From Actinomycetes bacterium (GTDB lineage Bacteria; Actinomycetota; Thermoleophilia; Gaiellales; Gaiellaceae), in assembly GCA_025964395.1 (NCBI GenBank), contig JAOPYY010000057.1, forward strand, positions 1-33,888: a stretch of 33,888 nt of DNA, in the 5' to 3' direction. Positions within the stretch are counted from its first letter, which is position 1. Every line of letters begins with the position of its first letter. Below the pieces are notes generated by a model. The model was not told the DNA's origin. It saw only the letters and a program-made list of their open reading frames with translations, and did no database searches. Shown piece after piece: positions 15,803 to 23,490 of the stretch. Both the position numbers and the translations under genes were made by a program.

Positions 15803-16659
15803 TTCACCGCTCCGAAGGTGAGCCCGCGGACGAGCGAGCGCTGCGCCAGCCAGCCCGCGAGAATCACCGGCGCGATCGCGAGCGACGAGGCCGCGGACAT
15901 CTTCGCCCAGAACAAGCCCTCGCTCGTCATGAAGCCGGAGATGAAGACCGGCAGCGTTCCGCTGTTCGCACTCGTCAGGTTGACCGCGAGCAGGAACTCG
16001 TTCCAACTGAAGATCAGCGACAAAAGCGCCGTCGCCGCGAGGCCGGGCGCGGTCAACGGCAGCACGATGCGGGTCATGATCCGGAGGAAGCCGGCACCGT
16101 CGACGGTGGCGGCCTCGAGGATCTCCTTCGGCAGGTCGGCGAAGAAGGAGCGCATCATCCAGATCACGAGCGGCAGGTTGAACGCGCCGTAAAGCAGGAT
16201 CATCCCGAGGCGCGTGTCGAAGAGATGGACGCGCTTGTAGATCACGATCAACGGGATCAGCGCGCCGACGGCGGGCAGCATCTTCGTCGAGAGCACCCAC
16301 GAGAGCACCTTCGGAGTGCGCGGGGAGGGATGGAAGGCGAGGCTGTAGGCGGCGGGCAGACCCAACAGCAGTGCGACGAGCGTCGAGCCGGTGCTCAGGA
16401 TCACCGTGTTCCTGAAGAACAAGAAGTAGTCGGCGCTGAAGACCGTCCGGTAGTTGTCGAGCGTCGCGTGGAAGAGGAACTTCGGCGGGATCGATGCGGC
16501 GGCCGCCTCGGTCTTGAAGCTCGTCAGCACCGCCCAGAGAATCGGGAAGAAGACGATGAAGGCAACGACATACGTGAGCACGTTCAACGCGAGCGCTGCG
16601 GGCGTCGGCCGTCTGCGGCGCGGCGCCCGCCGGACCGTCGGTTGCGCGACAGCGCTCAT
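15799..16659 (-). CDS. ABC transporter permease, CUT1 type (MalG-like)
   Basis: 286 aa. Six membrane segments; the first is about 25-45 (LNVLTYVVAFIVFFPILWAV). The EAA loop that docks to the ATPase is EILEAATVDGAGFLRIMTRIVLP. Short extracellular loop before helix 2, as in MalG/SmoG. Start ATG 16659 overlaps the stop of the partner permease (ATGA), and its own stop overlaps the dehydrogenase start, so translation of the three is tightly coupled. Confidence 0.93.
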   Translation of the reverse strand: MSAVAQPTVRRAPRRRRPTPAALALNVLTYVVAFIVFFPILWAVLTSFKTEAAAASIPPKFLFHATLDNYRTVFSADYFLFFRNTVILSTGSTLVALLLGLPAAYSLAFHPSPRTPKVLSWVLSTKMLPAVGALIPLIVIYKRVHLFDTRLGMILLYGAFNLPLVIWMMRSFFADLPKEILEAATVDGAGFLRIMTRIVLPLTAPGLAATALLSLIFSWNEFLLAVNLTSANSGTLPVFISGFMTSEGLFWAKMSAASSLAIAPVILAGWLAQRSLVRGLTFGAVK

Positions 16660-17606
16660 GACGTCAGCCCCCGTCGGAACGTGCGCGTCAGCAACCGGAG
16701 CAGCAGCGCGGCGATGATGCCGCTGAAGATGATCGCGAGCACGCCTTGCGCCGATGCCGAGCCGACGTCGTTCGCTTGCGAGATCGTCTGGTAGACGTAG
16801 TACGGGATGGTGGTCGTCTCGGTCCCCGGCCCGCCTTGCGTGGCGACGAAGATTTCGCCAAAGAGCTGGAGGATGTAGATCAGCCCGAGCAGGACCGCGA
16901 GCTCGAAGTACGGGCCGAGCAGCGGCAGCGTGATCCGGCGGAACTCTGTCACCGGTCCGGCGCCGTCGATGCGCGCTGCCTCGCGCACCTCGTCCGAGAT
17001 TCCCTGCAGCCCGGCGAGCAGGATCAACATCATGAACGGAGCCCATTGCCAGACGGCCATCGTGATGATCCCGAGCTTCGGGTGAACGGCGAGCCAGTCG
17101 ACCCGCTGGAACCCGATCGACGTCCACACCCAGTTGACGAGACCGAAGATGGGGTTCAGGAACAGGTTCTTCTGCACAACCGCGTTCACGGTTGGCATGA
17201 CGAAGAACGGCGCGATCATCAGAGACCGCGCCACACCGCGAAGCGGGAACGTGCGGTTCAAGAGGAGCGCGAAGCTGAGCCCCAACACGAGCGAGCCGCC
17301 GACGACTGCTGTCGTGATCTCGACCGTGTTGACGACCGCCGCGCGGAAGATCGGATCCTGCGTCACCGCGTAGCGAAAGTTCGACAAGCCGACCCAGCGG
17401 TGTCCAAGCTCCGGCGAGGTCAGGATCCAGTTGTGGAAGCTGTACCAAAGCGTGAGCACGAACGGCGCCTGCGTCATCACCGCCAGGTAGAAGAGCGCCG
17501 GCAGGAGCAGGAAGACCGCGCCCGCACGCTGCGTCCGCAGAGCCGCGAGACGGCGGGCGCCAAATCCGACCGCCCACGGGGTCGTCGGTTCGGAGCGCAC
17601 GCTCAT
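16656..17606 (-). CDS. ABC transporter permease, CUT1 type (MalF-like)
   Basis: 316 aa. First helix about 28-46 (GAVFLLLPALFYLAVMTQAP), then five more; EAA loop EVREAARIDGAGPVTEFRRITLPLLGP fragment near 208-232. WQWAPFMMLILLAGLQGI is the typical pre-EAA segment. No clear Shine-Dalgarno before ATG 17606; the region upstream is packed with hairpins, which may set its expression below that of the binding protein. Pairs with the MalG-like permease. Confidence 0.93.
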   Translation of the reverse strand: MSVRSEPTTPWAVGFGARRLAALRTQRAGAVFLLLPALFYLAVMTQAPFVLTLWYSFHNWILTSPELGHRWVGLSNFRYAVTQDPIFRAAVVNTVEITTAVVGGSLVLGLSFALLLNRTFPLRGVARSLMIAPFFVMPTVNAVVQKNLFLNPIFGLVNWVWTSIGFQRVDWLAVHPKLGIITMAVWQWAPFMMLILLAGLQGISDEVREAARIDGAGPVTEFRRITLPLLGPYFELAVLLGLIYILQLFGEIFVATQGGPGTETTTIPYYVYQTISQANDVGSASAQGVLAIIFSGIIAALLLRLLTRTFRRGLTS

Positions 17607-17612
17607 TGCGCG

Positions 17613-17630
17613 GAGACCATCCCGGGTCTC
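17613..17630 (-). promoter_or_regulatory. small hairpin in the leader of the first permease
   Basis: GAGACC (17613-17618) pairs with GGTCTC (17625-17630), 7 nt upstream of the permease ATG. It would cover the place where a ribosome binds and might lower initiation. Six pairs, six-nt loop; modest strength. Confidence 0.4.
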
Positions 17631-17639
17631 TGCGAATCA

Positions 17640-17671
17640 GGTGGGGATGGGCTGCAGGTCCCACCCCCACC
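17640..17671 (-). promoter_or_regulatory. 12-bp intercistronic hairpin, fully paired only on the sense strand
   Basis: GGTGGGGATGGG (17640-17651) and CCCACCCCCACC (17660-17671) with an 8-nt loop. On the - strand transcript the one irregular position is a G-U wobble; on the + strand it would be an A-C mismatch. It lies between the binding-protein gene and the permease genes. No U-tract follows, so it is not a standard intrinsic terminator. Confidence 0.75.
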
Positions 17672-17742
17672 GTGCTGCCCCCAGCAGGAGAGGAGCGTCG
17701 TCGCGTTTGTCTGTAGACCGTGGCTCATGGGTGTGCGGTGCT

Positions 17743-17784
17743 GCTCGGTTGAGGGCGGGCCCCAGTGCCCACCCTCAACCGAGC
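17743..17784 (-). promoter_or_regulatory. 17-bp intercistronic hairpin just after the binding-protein gene
   Basis: GCTCGGTTGAGGGCGGG (17743-17759) pairs with 17768-17784 around an 8-nt loop. On the - strand RNA all 17 positions pair, one as G-U; on the + strand that pair is C-A. It starts 25 nt after the binding-protein stop. No U-run follows on the - strand. The usual role of such structures in maltose/polyol operons is to protect the 3' end of the binding-protein mRNA or to end part of the transcripts. Confidence 0.8.
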
Positions 17785-17809
17785 CCCTCCAGGAGGAGAT
17801 GCGCGCCGT

Positions 17810-19180
17810 CTACTTCAAGTAGCCGGCCTGCTTCATGATTCTGGTCACTTGCGCTTGCGAGGTAGTGAGCGCCGAGTCAACGCTTGTGCTGCCGGCGAGC
17901 GCCCCTGCAAGGTTCTGCGTGACGAGCGTCCCGATGTTCTGGAACTCCGGGATGCCGACGAACTGCACGCCCGTGTACGGGACCTTGTGCAAGGTCGAGT
18001 GCGTCGGATCGGCCGTCAGCATCGAGTTCAGCACGATGCTCTCGAACGCTCCGGCGGCTTTCTTGTACGCCGGGTTCTTGTACGTCGAGACGCGCGTGCC
18101 GGGAGGCACGGACGCCCAGCCGTTCTTCGCGGCGACGAGCTTGATGTAGTCCTTGCTCGTTGCCCAGGTCAGGAACTTGAAGGCCGCATCCTGGTTCTTA
18201 CTTGACGCCTCGACTCCGAGCGACCACGACCACAGCCAATGCGAGCCGAGCGGCGTCACTTTCGTCGGTGCGTACGCGAACCCGATGTCCTTTGCGACTT
18301 GCGACTTCGTCGGGTCGGTCAGCTGGCCTGCGGCGACCGTAGCGTCAACCCACATCGACGTCTTACCCTGTGCCATCGCCGTCTCGCACTCGGTGAAACC
18401 GCTGCTCGTCGCACCGGGCTCGCCCGACTTGCGAATCAGGTCGACGTAGAAGTTGGTCGCAGCCTTGAACGCCGGAGACGTCAGCTGCGGTTCCCACTTC
18501 ATGTTGAACCACTCACCGCCGAAGGTGTTGACCACCGTCGTCAGCGGCGCGCCGAACTCACCCCAGCCGGGAAGGCCGCGCAGGCAGATCCCGTACTGGT
18601 TGGCCGACGGCTTGTTCAGCTTGGCCGCGAAAGCAGCAACCTGATCCCAGGTCGGGTGCAGCGGCATCTTCAGGCCGGCCGCGGCGAACAGCTTCTTGTT
18701 GTAGTAGGTCATCGAGCTCTCGCCGTAGAACGGCAGCGCGAACAGGTTGTTCTTGTACGAGAGGCCAAGGCGGACCTTCGGAATCACGTCCTTGAGGTCA
18801 TACGCGCTCGCTGCGGACGAGCTCAGCTTCGCGAACGAGGGGTCGAGGCTGACGAGCCACTTGTTCTTGGCCCAGATCGGCACGTCGTACGTTCCGACGG
18901 TCGCGATGTCGAACTGTCCGCCGCCGGTCGCGACGTCAGACGTCACCTTCTGCCGAAGCGTGTTCTCCGGCAGCGTCACGTACTTCACGCCGATGCCGTA
19001 CTTCTTCGTGAACACGGAAGTCAGCGACTGCATCACGATCATGTCCGGGTTGTTCACGGTCGCGATCGTGATCGTCGTAGCGTGGTGTCGTGTGGTGCGG
19101 GCGCTGCTGACTCCAACGAGCACCGCAAGACTGAGAACGATGACGCCACTCAGGCCCATCGCCGAACGGGACAAACGCAT
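17810..19180 (-). CDS. ABC transporter sugar/polyol-binding protein
   Basis: 456 aa from ATG 19180, chosen because GGGAG lies 5 nt upstream; the ATG at 19195 has no ribosome site. Sec signal peptide about 1-27 (GVIVLSLAVLVGVSSA), then TITIATVNNPDM, the first strand of a CUT1 binding protein; FALPFYGESSMTYYNKKLF, PTWDQVAAFAAKL and GKTSMWVDATVAAG are typical of the sorbitol/mannitol/maltose group. There is no lipobox cysteine, unusual for a monoderm binding protein. First gene of the importer operon, followed by strong hairpins. Confidence 0.92.
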   Translation of the reverse strand: MRLSRSAMGLSGVIVLSLAVLVGVSSARTTRHHATTITIATVNNPDMIVMQSLTSVFTKKYGIGVKYVTLPENTLRQKVTSDVATGGGQFDIATVGTYDVPIWAKNKWLVSLDPSFAKLSSSAASAYDLKDVIPKVRLGLSYKNNLFALPFYGESSMTYYNKKLFAAAGLKMPLHPTWDQVAAFAAKLNKPSANQYGICLRGLPGWGEFGAPLTTVVNTFGGEWFNMKWEPQLTSPAFKAATNFYVDLIRKSGEPGATSSGFTECETAMAQGKTSMWVDATVAAGQLTDPTKSQVAKDIGFAYAPTKVTPLGSHWLWSWSLGVEASSKNQDAAFKFLTWATSKDYIKLVAAKNGWASVPPGTRVSTYKNPAYKKAAGAFESIVLNSMLTADPTHSTLHKVPYTGVQFVGIPEFQNIGTLVTQNLAGALAGSTSVDSALTTSQAQVTRIMKQAGYLK

Positions 19181-19416
19181 GCTCGCTCCCTTCATCGGGT
19201 TGCGACCCCCTCCATCGGGCGCCTGTGCTGCGGGGTGTTACCGGGTCACGCAGTAGGATTTATCCTCAACCGCGGCGCCTAATCGGGCAAGCGTGGGAGG
19301 CCACTGATTTTTGACCGGTTGTGCCCGGTTGCCGCTCGGTGCTTCGGCTCAAGATCGCCCGGCGCAGGGACAACGCGATCAGCCGGGTGCCCGGTGTCGC
19401 GGTTTTCCCTGCCGGG
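19181..19416. promoter_or_regulatory. upstream region of the importer operon
   Basis: 236 bp without a gene. It must hold the operon promoter. AGGATTTATCCT (19255-19266) is a near-perfect dyad in the only AT-rich patch and is the best candidate for the DeoR operator or a -10 region. CCGGTT occurs twice nearby (19315-19320 and 19326-19331). No terminator with a U-tract was seen after the MOSC gene. Confidence 0.35.
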
Positions 19417-20208
19417 TTAGTGCCCGATCTCGACCGTGTCACCGAGCTTGATCAGCCCGCCGGCGAGGATGTCGGCGCGCAATCCGCCCCGGTGGACGAG
19501 CGGACGCAGGAGTTCCGGGCGGGCGAGCCGTTCGAGGTGCGAGCACGGCTCCGCGAGACGACGACCGACGCACTCGACGGAGCCCACCAGGAAGCGGTGG
19601 CCGACGAGTGCGTTCAGTGCGATATCGCGCGTCACGATGTTCCGTCGCGCCTGTTCCCAGGGCAGATCGATCTCCTCGAGCACCTCCGCTTCGACCAGCG
19701 TCAACTCGTAGCCACGACCAGGTCCGCTGAACGTGCCGCGACCTGCTGCGTATCGGTCGCCCTCGAGTCCGCAGCCGGCGATCGCGAGCGCTTCGTCGAC
19801 CGCGAGCAGGGGCGCTTCCGCCTCCGCGGCCAGCAGCAGGCCCGCGACCGAACCGATTCCCGCATCGCTGCCGTAGGGCTTGTCGGTCGGCAGCTCCAGG
19901 TCGAGGGGCGCGAGCAGCCAGCCTGCCTCGATCGCGCCGCCGGCCGCGAGTGCGCGCGCCGGATCGAAGATCGGCCCGGACGGCGAGCCGAACATCACGA
20001 CCGCATGGTCACCGTCAGCTGCCCGGACGCGTGCGAGCCACCGGCCGGGCCAGGCGAACGTCGCGGCACCGTCGATCGGGACGAGGCCGAGATTCCGTTC
20101 CGCGAGCCATTGCTTGAAGAACAGCAGTACGTCGCCTTCCGGCGGCGGCGGCGGCGTCCCGAGAATTTCCCGGAGGCAGTCGCCTAGCTCGACCCCGTAC
20201 TGCGACAT
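19417..20208 (-). CDS. fusion: papain-like cysteine-peptidase-type domain plus MOSC domain
   Basis: 263 aa. The C-terminal 125 residues are a MOSC domain (AGCGLEGDRYA at 145-154, RRNIVTRDIALNALVG, conserved C222 in AEPCSHLE, RGGLRADIL), a fold that binds sulfur carried by molybdenum-cofactor enzymes. The first 100 residues carry GDCLREIL (C11), GDHAVVMFG (H68) and PIFDPA (D82), spaced like the Cys-His-Asp triad of small papain-like domains. I infer that domain from motif order only. ATG 20208 has no Shine-Dalgarno; TAGGAT sits 6 nt upstream, the leaderless pattern. It lies 61 bp downstream of the 73-aa gene on the same strand. Confidence 0.8.
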   Translation of the reverse strand: MSQYGVELGDCLREILGTPPPPPEGDVLLFFKQWLAERNLGLVPIDGAATFAWPGRWLARVRAADGDHAVVMFGSPSGPIFDPARALAAGGAIEAGWLLAPLDLELPTDKPYGSDAGIGSVAGLLLAAEAEAPLLAVDEALAIAGCGLEGDRYAAGRGTFSGPGRGYELTLVEAEVLEEIDLPWEQARRNIVTRDIALNALVGHRFLVGSVECVGRRLAEPCSHLERLARPELLRPLVHRGGLRADILAGGLIKLGDTVEIGH

Positions 20209-20269
20209 GGGGCCATCCTACGGAGAGGCACGCACGCCGATTGCGGTGTGCGCCGTCGACCGGCGAGGG

Positions 20270-20491
20270 TCAGTTCGGTTTGCCGCTTTCAATCCAGCGG
20301 CGGAAGAGGTCAACCTGTTCCTGCGGCCACGCGCGGTCGCACGGCATGTCCTTACGTTGGAGGCGACCGAGGATGGCGTCGGCGTGTTCGCTGACGTCAT
20401 CGTGCGACCAGAGGTCGAAGAAGGACCGCATCGCTCGCCGGTCGCCTTCGCGGAACAAGGGTTTTACGTCGGTCTCGAAGCTCAGGGTCAC
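20270..20491 (-). CDS. 73-aa cytochrome-c-like protein without heme motif
   Basis: Sequence pattern: TLSFETDVKPLFREGDR at the start, MRSFFDLWSHDDV, HADAILGRL, MPCDRAWP and VDLFRRWIESG at the end. The end (MPCD...W...FRRWI..G) looks like the tail of planctomycete-type cytochrome c domains, and the start (DVKPLF) like their N-terminus, but the CxxCH heme site is absent. I recall this as a conserved small family of unknown function. The start overlaps the DsbA-like stop (ATGA), so the two are translated together. Confidence 0.7.
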   Translation of the reverse strand: MTLSFETDVKPLFREGDRRAMRSFFDLWSHDDVSEHADAILGRLQRKDMPCDRAWPQEQVDLFRRWIESGKPN

Positions 20492-21045
20492 GCTTGCTCC
20501 TTCCTCCCGTACCCGGCGAGTGCCTCCAGCAACGTCGCTTCGTCGTAGCCGCCGAGGTGAATGACGCCGTCGATGAACAATGTCGGGGTGCCTCGCACCT
20601 CGCCCGATGCGATTCCGCTCTCGACGTCCCGGCGTATCCGCCGCAGGACGTCAGGGCTGAACCGATCCTGGTCGAAGCGCGCGAGGTCGAGCTCGAGCTC
20701 GGTGGCACAGCGCCGCAGGTCGTCGTCCTCGAGCGCCCGCTGGCGCCGGAAGAGCAACGCGTGCATTTCCCAGAACCGCCCCTGGAGTCCGGCAGCTTCG
20801 GCTGCGGCGGCCGCCGCAAACGCGTGCGGGTGGATCTCCACGAGCGGGAAGTGGCGGAATGCGAAGCGAACACCGCCGCTCAGTCGTTGCTCGACGCGCG
20901 CGATTGCGCGAAACGCCTGGCGTGAGTAGGGGCATTCGTAGTCGCCGTACTCGAGGATCACGCGACCGGTCGGCGCGCCGCGAACATGATCGTCCGCGTC
21001 GAGCGGCTCGACGGTCGGACGACGCCGTTCCTCTCGCGTGGTCAT
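20488..21045 (-). CDS. DsbA-like thioredoxin-fold protein with single active-site Cys
   Basis: 185 aa. EYGDYECPYSRQAF (32-45) is the DsbA/DSBA-like active site with C38 and Ser at the second Cys position. RFAFRHFPLVEIHPHAFAAA, FWEMHALLF and GTPTLFIDG (cis-Pro) match the DsbA/NhaA-linked thioredoxin family. No signal peptide, so probably cytoplasmic. A CxxS site cannot do normal dithiol oxidation; it may bind glutathione/mycothiol-like thiols or act as a mono-thiol reductase. The start shares one base with the LUD stop (TGATG). Confidence 0.88.
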   Translation of the reverse strand: MTTREERRRPTVEPLDADDHVRGAPTGRVILEYGDYECPYSRQAFRAIARVEQRLSGGVRFAFRHFPLVEIHPHAFAAAAAAEAAGLQGRFWEMHALLFRRQRALEDDDLRRCATELELDLARFDQDRFSPDVLRRIRRDVESGIASGEVRGTPTLFIDGVIHLGGYDEATLLEALAGYGRKEQA

Positions 21046-21671
21046 CAGAACCCGACCACCTGCTTGATCAGGACGATGTCGATGCGACCCGGCAGCTCCT
21101 GGTGGATCTCGAGGATCTTGCCCACGGAGCTGTTCTGCCCGTAGGCGGCGATCGCACGCGTGTCCTCGAGCTTCAGGCTGTGCTCGTAGATCCGCTCGTG
21201 TGCTGCTGCCAAGGTCGGCACGAGCTTCTGCGCGCCGACGATGAAGATGACGTTGGTGGCGCCCCAGGCGTAGGAGGCAAGCTGGCTGCCGGACGCCGAG
21301 GCGATCACGAGCGTTCCGTCGCGGGTGACGGCGTGGACGCTGCCGAGCGAGTAGTCGGGCTGGCCCCCGATCGCCTTCATCTCCTGCAACTGGGTGGCGA
21401 AGTCGAGCGCCATCAGCTTGTTGCGCATCGACTCGTAGGGCCCGCCGTTGTTGATCGCCTCCGCGATGCCGGTCTCCTCGAGCGTGACCGAGGTGTTGGT
21501 CATCACGGACGAGCCGTCGGGGATGCGGGCGAGGACGGTTTCGCGTGCGGCGTCGAGGTCGTCGACGACTTCAACGCTGTAGCCGTGCTCTTCGAGCGCA
21601 ACGACGGTCATTGCGAGCGTCTGGTCGTCCGGCAGTGTCGTGAAGCGGTCGGATCCTTGTGTCGTGGTCAC
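21045..21671 (-). CDS. LUD-domain protein (LutC/YkgG-like)
   Basis: 208 aa from GTG 21671, preceded by GGAGGA 7 nt upstream. VMTNTSVTLEETGI, YSLGSVHAVTRDGTLVIASASG and NVIFIVGAQKLVPTLAAAHERI are hallmarks of the LUD superfamily (DUF162), whose members include the LutC subunit of lactate oxidation and many stand-alone redox-linked proteins. No LutA/LutB iron-sulfur partner is next to it. First gene of a three-gene unit with the DsbA-like and 73-aa genes; a 23-bp element lies 50 bp upstream. Confidence 0.88.
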   Translation of the reverse strand: MTTTQGSDRFTTLPDDQTLAMTVVALEEHGYSVEVVDDLDAARETVLARIPDGSSVMTNTSVTLEETGIAEAINNGGPYESMRNKLMALDFATQLQEMKAIGGQPDYSLGSVHAVTRDGTLVIASASGSQLASYAWGATNVIFIVGAQKLVPTLAAAHERIYEHSLKLEDTRAIAAYGQNSSVGKILEIHQELPGRIDIVLIKQVVGF

Positions 21672-21721
21672 TTGTCGGTCCTCCTTGGTTTGCCACCAAG
21701 GGTGGATCGGAGGGGCGCGTA

Positions 21722-21744
21722 TCGCATCCGCCAGTGGCTAGGCG
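21722..21744 (-). promoter_or_regulatory. 23-bp shared element, copy B (upstream of LUD unit)
   Basis: Begins TCGCATCCGCCA on the + strand and continues GTGGCTAGGCG. It matches copy A (23491-23513) at 20 of 23 positions. It lies in the 75-bp gap between the LLM gene stop and the LUD start, about 50 bp upstream of GTG 21671. Best explained as an operator or activator site for the adjacent LAL regulator. Confidence 0.6.
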
Positions 21745-21745
21745 A

Positions 21746-22798
21746 TCACGCCAGGAGCTCGCGGACGCGTGGGATGACCTGGGTGCCGTAGAGCTCGATG
21801 TTGGTCAGCAGGTCTTGGTTCGAGAGCCCGACCATGCCGTACTTCAGCTCGAAGCGGTTCGCGCCGAGAGCGGTGATGTTCTTGGCGATCTTCTGCGCGA
21901 CGGTCTCCGGCGATCCGACGTAGAGCGCCCCTTGTGGCCCGACCTCGGCCAGGAATGATTCCTTGGTCGGGATCGCGAAGCCGCGGATCTTGCTCATGCG
22001 GCGGATCACCTCGTGGTAGCGCGGCCAGAACGCCTCGCGGGCCGCTTCGTCGGTGGCAGCGACGTGACCGGGTGCGTGCACTCCAACCGGGAGCGGGTCC
22101 CGCCCGAAGCTTTCCAGCGCCTCGCGGAAGAGCTGTGAGAACGGTGCGAACCGCGCCGGAGGCCCGCCGATGATCGCGAGCATCAGCGAGAAGCCGTACC
22201 GCGCGGCGCGGATCACCGACTGGGGGCTGCCGCCGACACCGATCCAGACCGGAAACGGGCCGGCTTCGAGGTGTGGCACGACGTTCTGGTCGACGAGCGC
22301 GGCACGCGTCTTGCCCTGCCAGCCAACGGGTCCGCCCTTGAGCAGTTCGGCGAAGAGGTTGGTCTTCTCTTCGAAGAGATCCTCGTAGTCGGCGAGGTCG
22401 TAACCGAAGAGCGGGAACGAGTCGATGCTGGAACCGCGTCCGAGGATGACTTCTGCGCGACCGCCGGAGACCGCGTTGAGCGTGGAGAAGCGTTGAAACA
22501 CGCGGACGGGGTCGTCCGAGCTCAACACGGTGACCGCCGACCCGACGTGGATGCGGGTCGTGCGCGCGGCGATCGCGGAGAGCACGACGTCGGCGGCGGA
22601 CAACGGGAAGTCATCAGTGTGGTGCTCGCCGATTCCGAAGAAGTCGATGCCGACCTGGTCGGCGAGGACACCGTGCTCGACGAGGTCGCGGATCACCTGG
22701 GCGTGTGCGAGCGGGCGGTCGTTCTCGTCGTGCGTCATGTCACCGAAGGTGTCGACGCCGAGAACAAGCGGGAATGTTTCTGACGGTGTTGTGGTCAT
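21746..22798 (-). CDS. LLM-class flavin/F420-dependent oxidoreductase
   Basis: 350 aa, bacterial-luciferase-like TIM barrel: DFFGIGEHHTDDFPLSAADVVLSA fragment near 53-75, VLSSDDPVRVFQRFSTL, GRAEVILGRGSS (the phosphate-binding region) and FPVWIGVGGSPQSV. Typical length for the group. Such enzymes use FMN or F420 to oxidise or reduce small organic substrates. Start ATG 22798 with AAAGGAG nine nt upstream, inside the stop of the preceding gene. The neighbour is an F420/NADP oxidoreductase, which favours F420 as cofactor here. Confidence 0.92.
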   Translation of the reverse strand: MTTTPSETFPLVLGVDTFGDMTHDENDRPLAHAQVIRDLVEHGVLADQVGIDFFGIGEHHTDDFPLSAADVVLSAIAARTTRIHVGSAVTVLSSDDPVRVFQRFSTLNAVSGGRAEVILGRGSSIDSFPLFGYDLADYEDLFEEKTNLFAELLKGGPVGWQGKTRAALVDQNVVPHLEAGPFPVWIGVGGSPQSVIRAARYGFSLMLAIIGGPPARFAPFSQLFREALESFGRDPLPVGVHAPGHVAATDEAAREAFWPRYHEVIRRMSKIRGFAIPTKESFLAEVGPQGALYVGSPETVAQKIAKNITALGANRFELKYGMVGLSNQDLLTNIELYGTQVIPRVRELLA

Positions 22799-22812
22799 AG
22801 GATGGTGCTCCT

Positions 22813-23460
22813 TTATGCCGCTTTGGCGTGCAGGGCTCGTTCGAACCGGGATCGATCGGTTGAGGCGCCGAAGACCGGGCCGCCGGGCTCGAGGAGCCGG
22901 CCGGCGCTCAGGCTCTCCAGCCGGACGGCGTCGTAGCCAATCCGCTCGATCAGTTCCGTCACAACGTCGACCGCGCCCGTGTCGTCGCCGGCGACCCCGA
23001 GCGCGCGGCGCCCTGGCGCACCCGCAGGGCGCCGGTCGTCGTCGAGCTCGTGGTAGCCGATGTGGTTGAGCGTCTTGACGACCGTCGACCGCTCGAGTCG
23101 CTGCTGAACGATCTCGCTGCTGCTGTACCGGCGATCTTCGAACAGCGCTTGAACGCCGTCGACAGGGGGCCAGTAGTTCATCACGTCAATGACGAGTTTT
23201 CCGGCGACCAGGTTGGGGTCGAAGCTCGCGAACTTGTGCAGCGGAATCGCGAGCACAACGACATCGGAGTCCTCGACGGCAGCGACCGCCCAGCGTGGCT
23301 CGGCTCCCGGTGCCAGCACGCGCGCAATGAGCGTGATCCGTTCTGGATCGCCCGAAGCCGCGATCGTCACGGGGTAGCCCGCGGCGAGCACGACCCGTGC
23401 GATCACCGGGCCGACGTGTCCCGCACCGAGCACGCCGATGCGCACGGCTTCGCGTGTCAT
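22813..23460 (-). CDS. F420-dependent NADP oxidoreductase-like protein
   Basis: 215 aa from ATG 23460 (MTREAVRIGVLGAGHVG). Rossmann motif GxGxxG at 10-15, then TIAASGDPERI (NADP-binding loop), VVLAIPLHKF, GKLVIDVMNYWPPVDG and KTLNHIGYHELDDD. These are the features of the F420_oxidored/NADPH-F420 reductase family, and the protein could supply reduced F420 to the LLM enzyme 15 bp downstream. Longer starts at 23568 would cover the shared element and are unlikely. The next gene's ribosome site overlaps its stop. Confidence 0.88.
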   Translation of the reverse strand: MTREAVRIGVLGAGHVGPVIARVVLAAGYPVTIAASGDPERITLIARVLAPGAEPRWAVAAVEDSDVVVLAIPLHKFASFDPNLVAGKLVIDVMNYWPPVDGVQALFEDRRYSSSEIVQQRLERSTVVKTLNHIGYHELDDDRRPAGAPGRRALGVAGDDTGAVDVVTELIERIGYDAVRLESLSAGRLLEPGGPVFGASTDRSRFERALHAKAA

Positions 23461-23490
23461 GCCGGTGAGTGTCGGCCCGCTCTGACGTTT

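Noticed and set aside
14132-16192. Long + strand frame opposite the importer operon
   Set aside because: Antisense to ATPase, dehydrogenase and permease genes with intact motifs; no domain of its own.
17743-17784. Intrinsic terminator
   Set aside because: The stem is strong but no U-run follows on the - strand, and the permease genes clearly belong to the same system.
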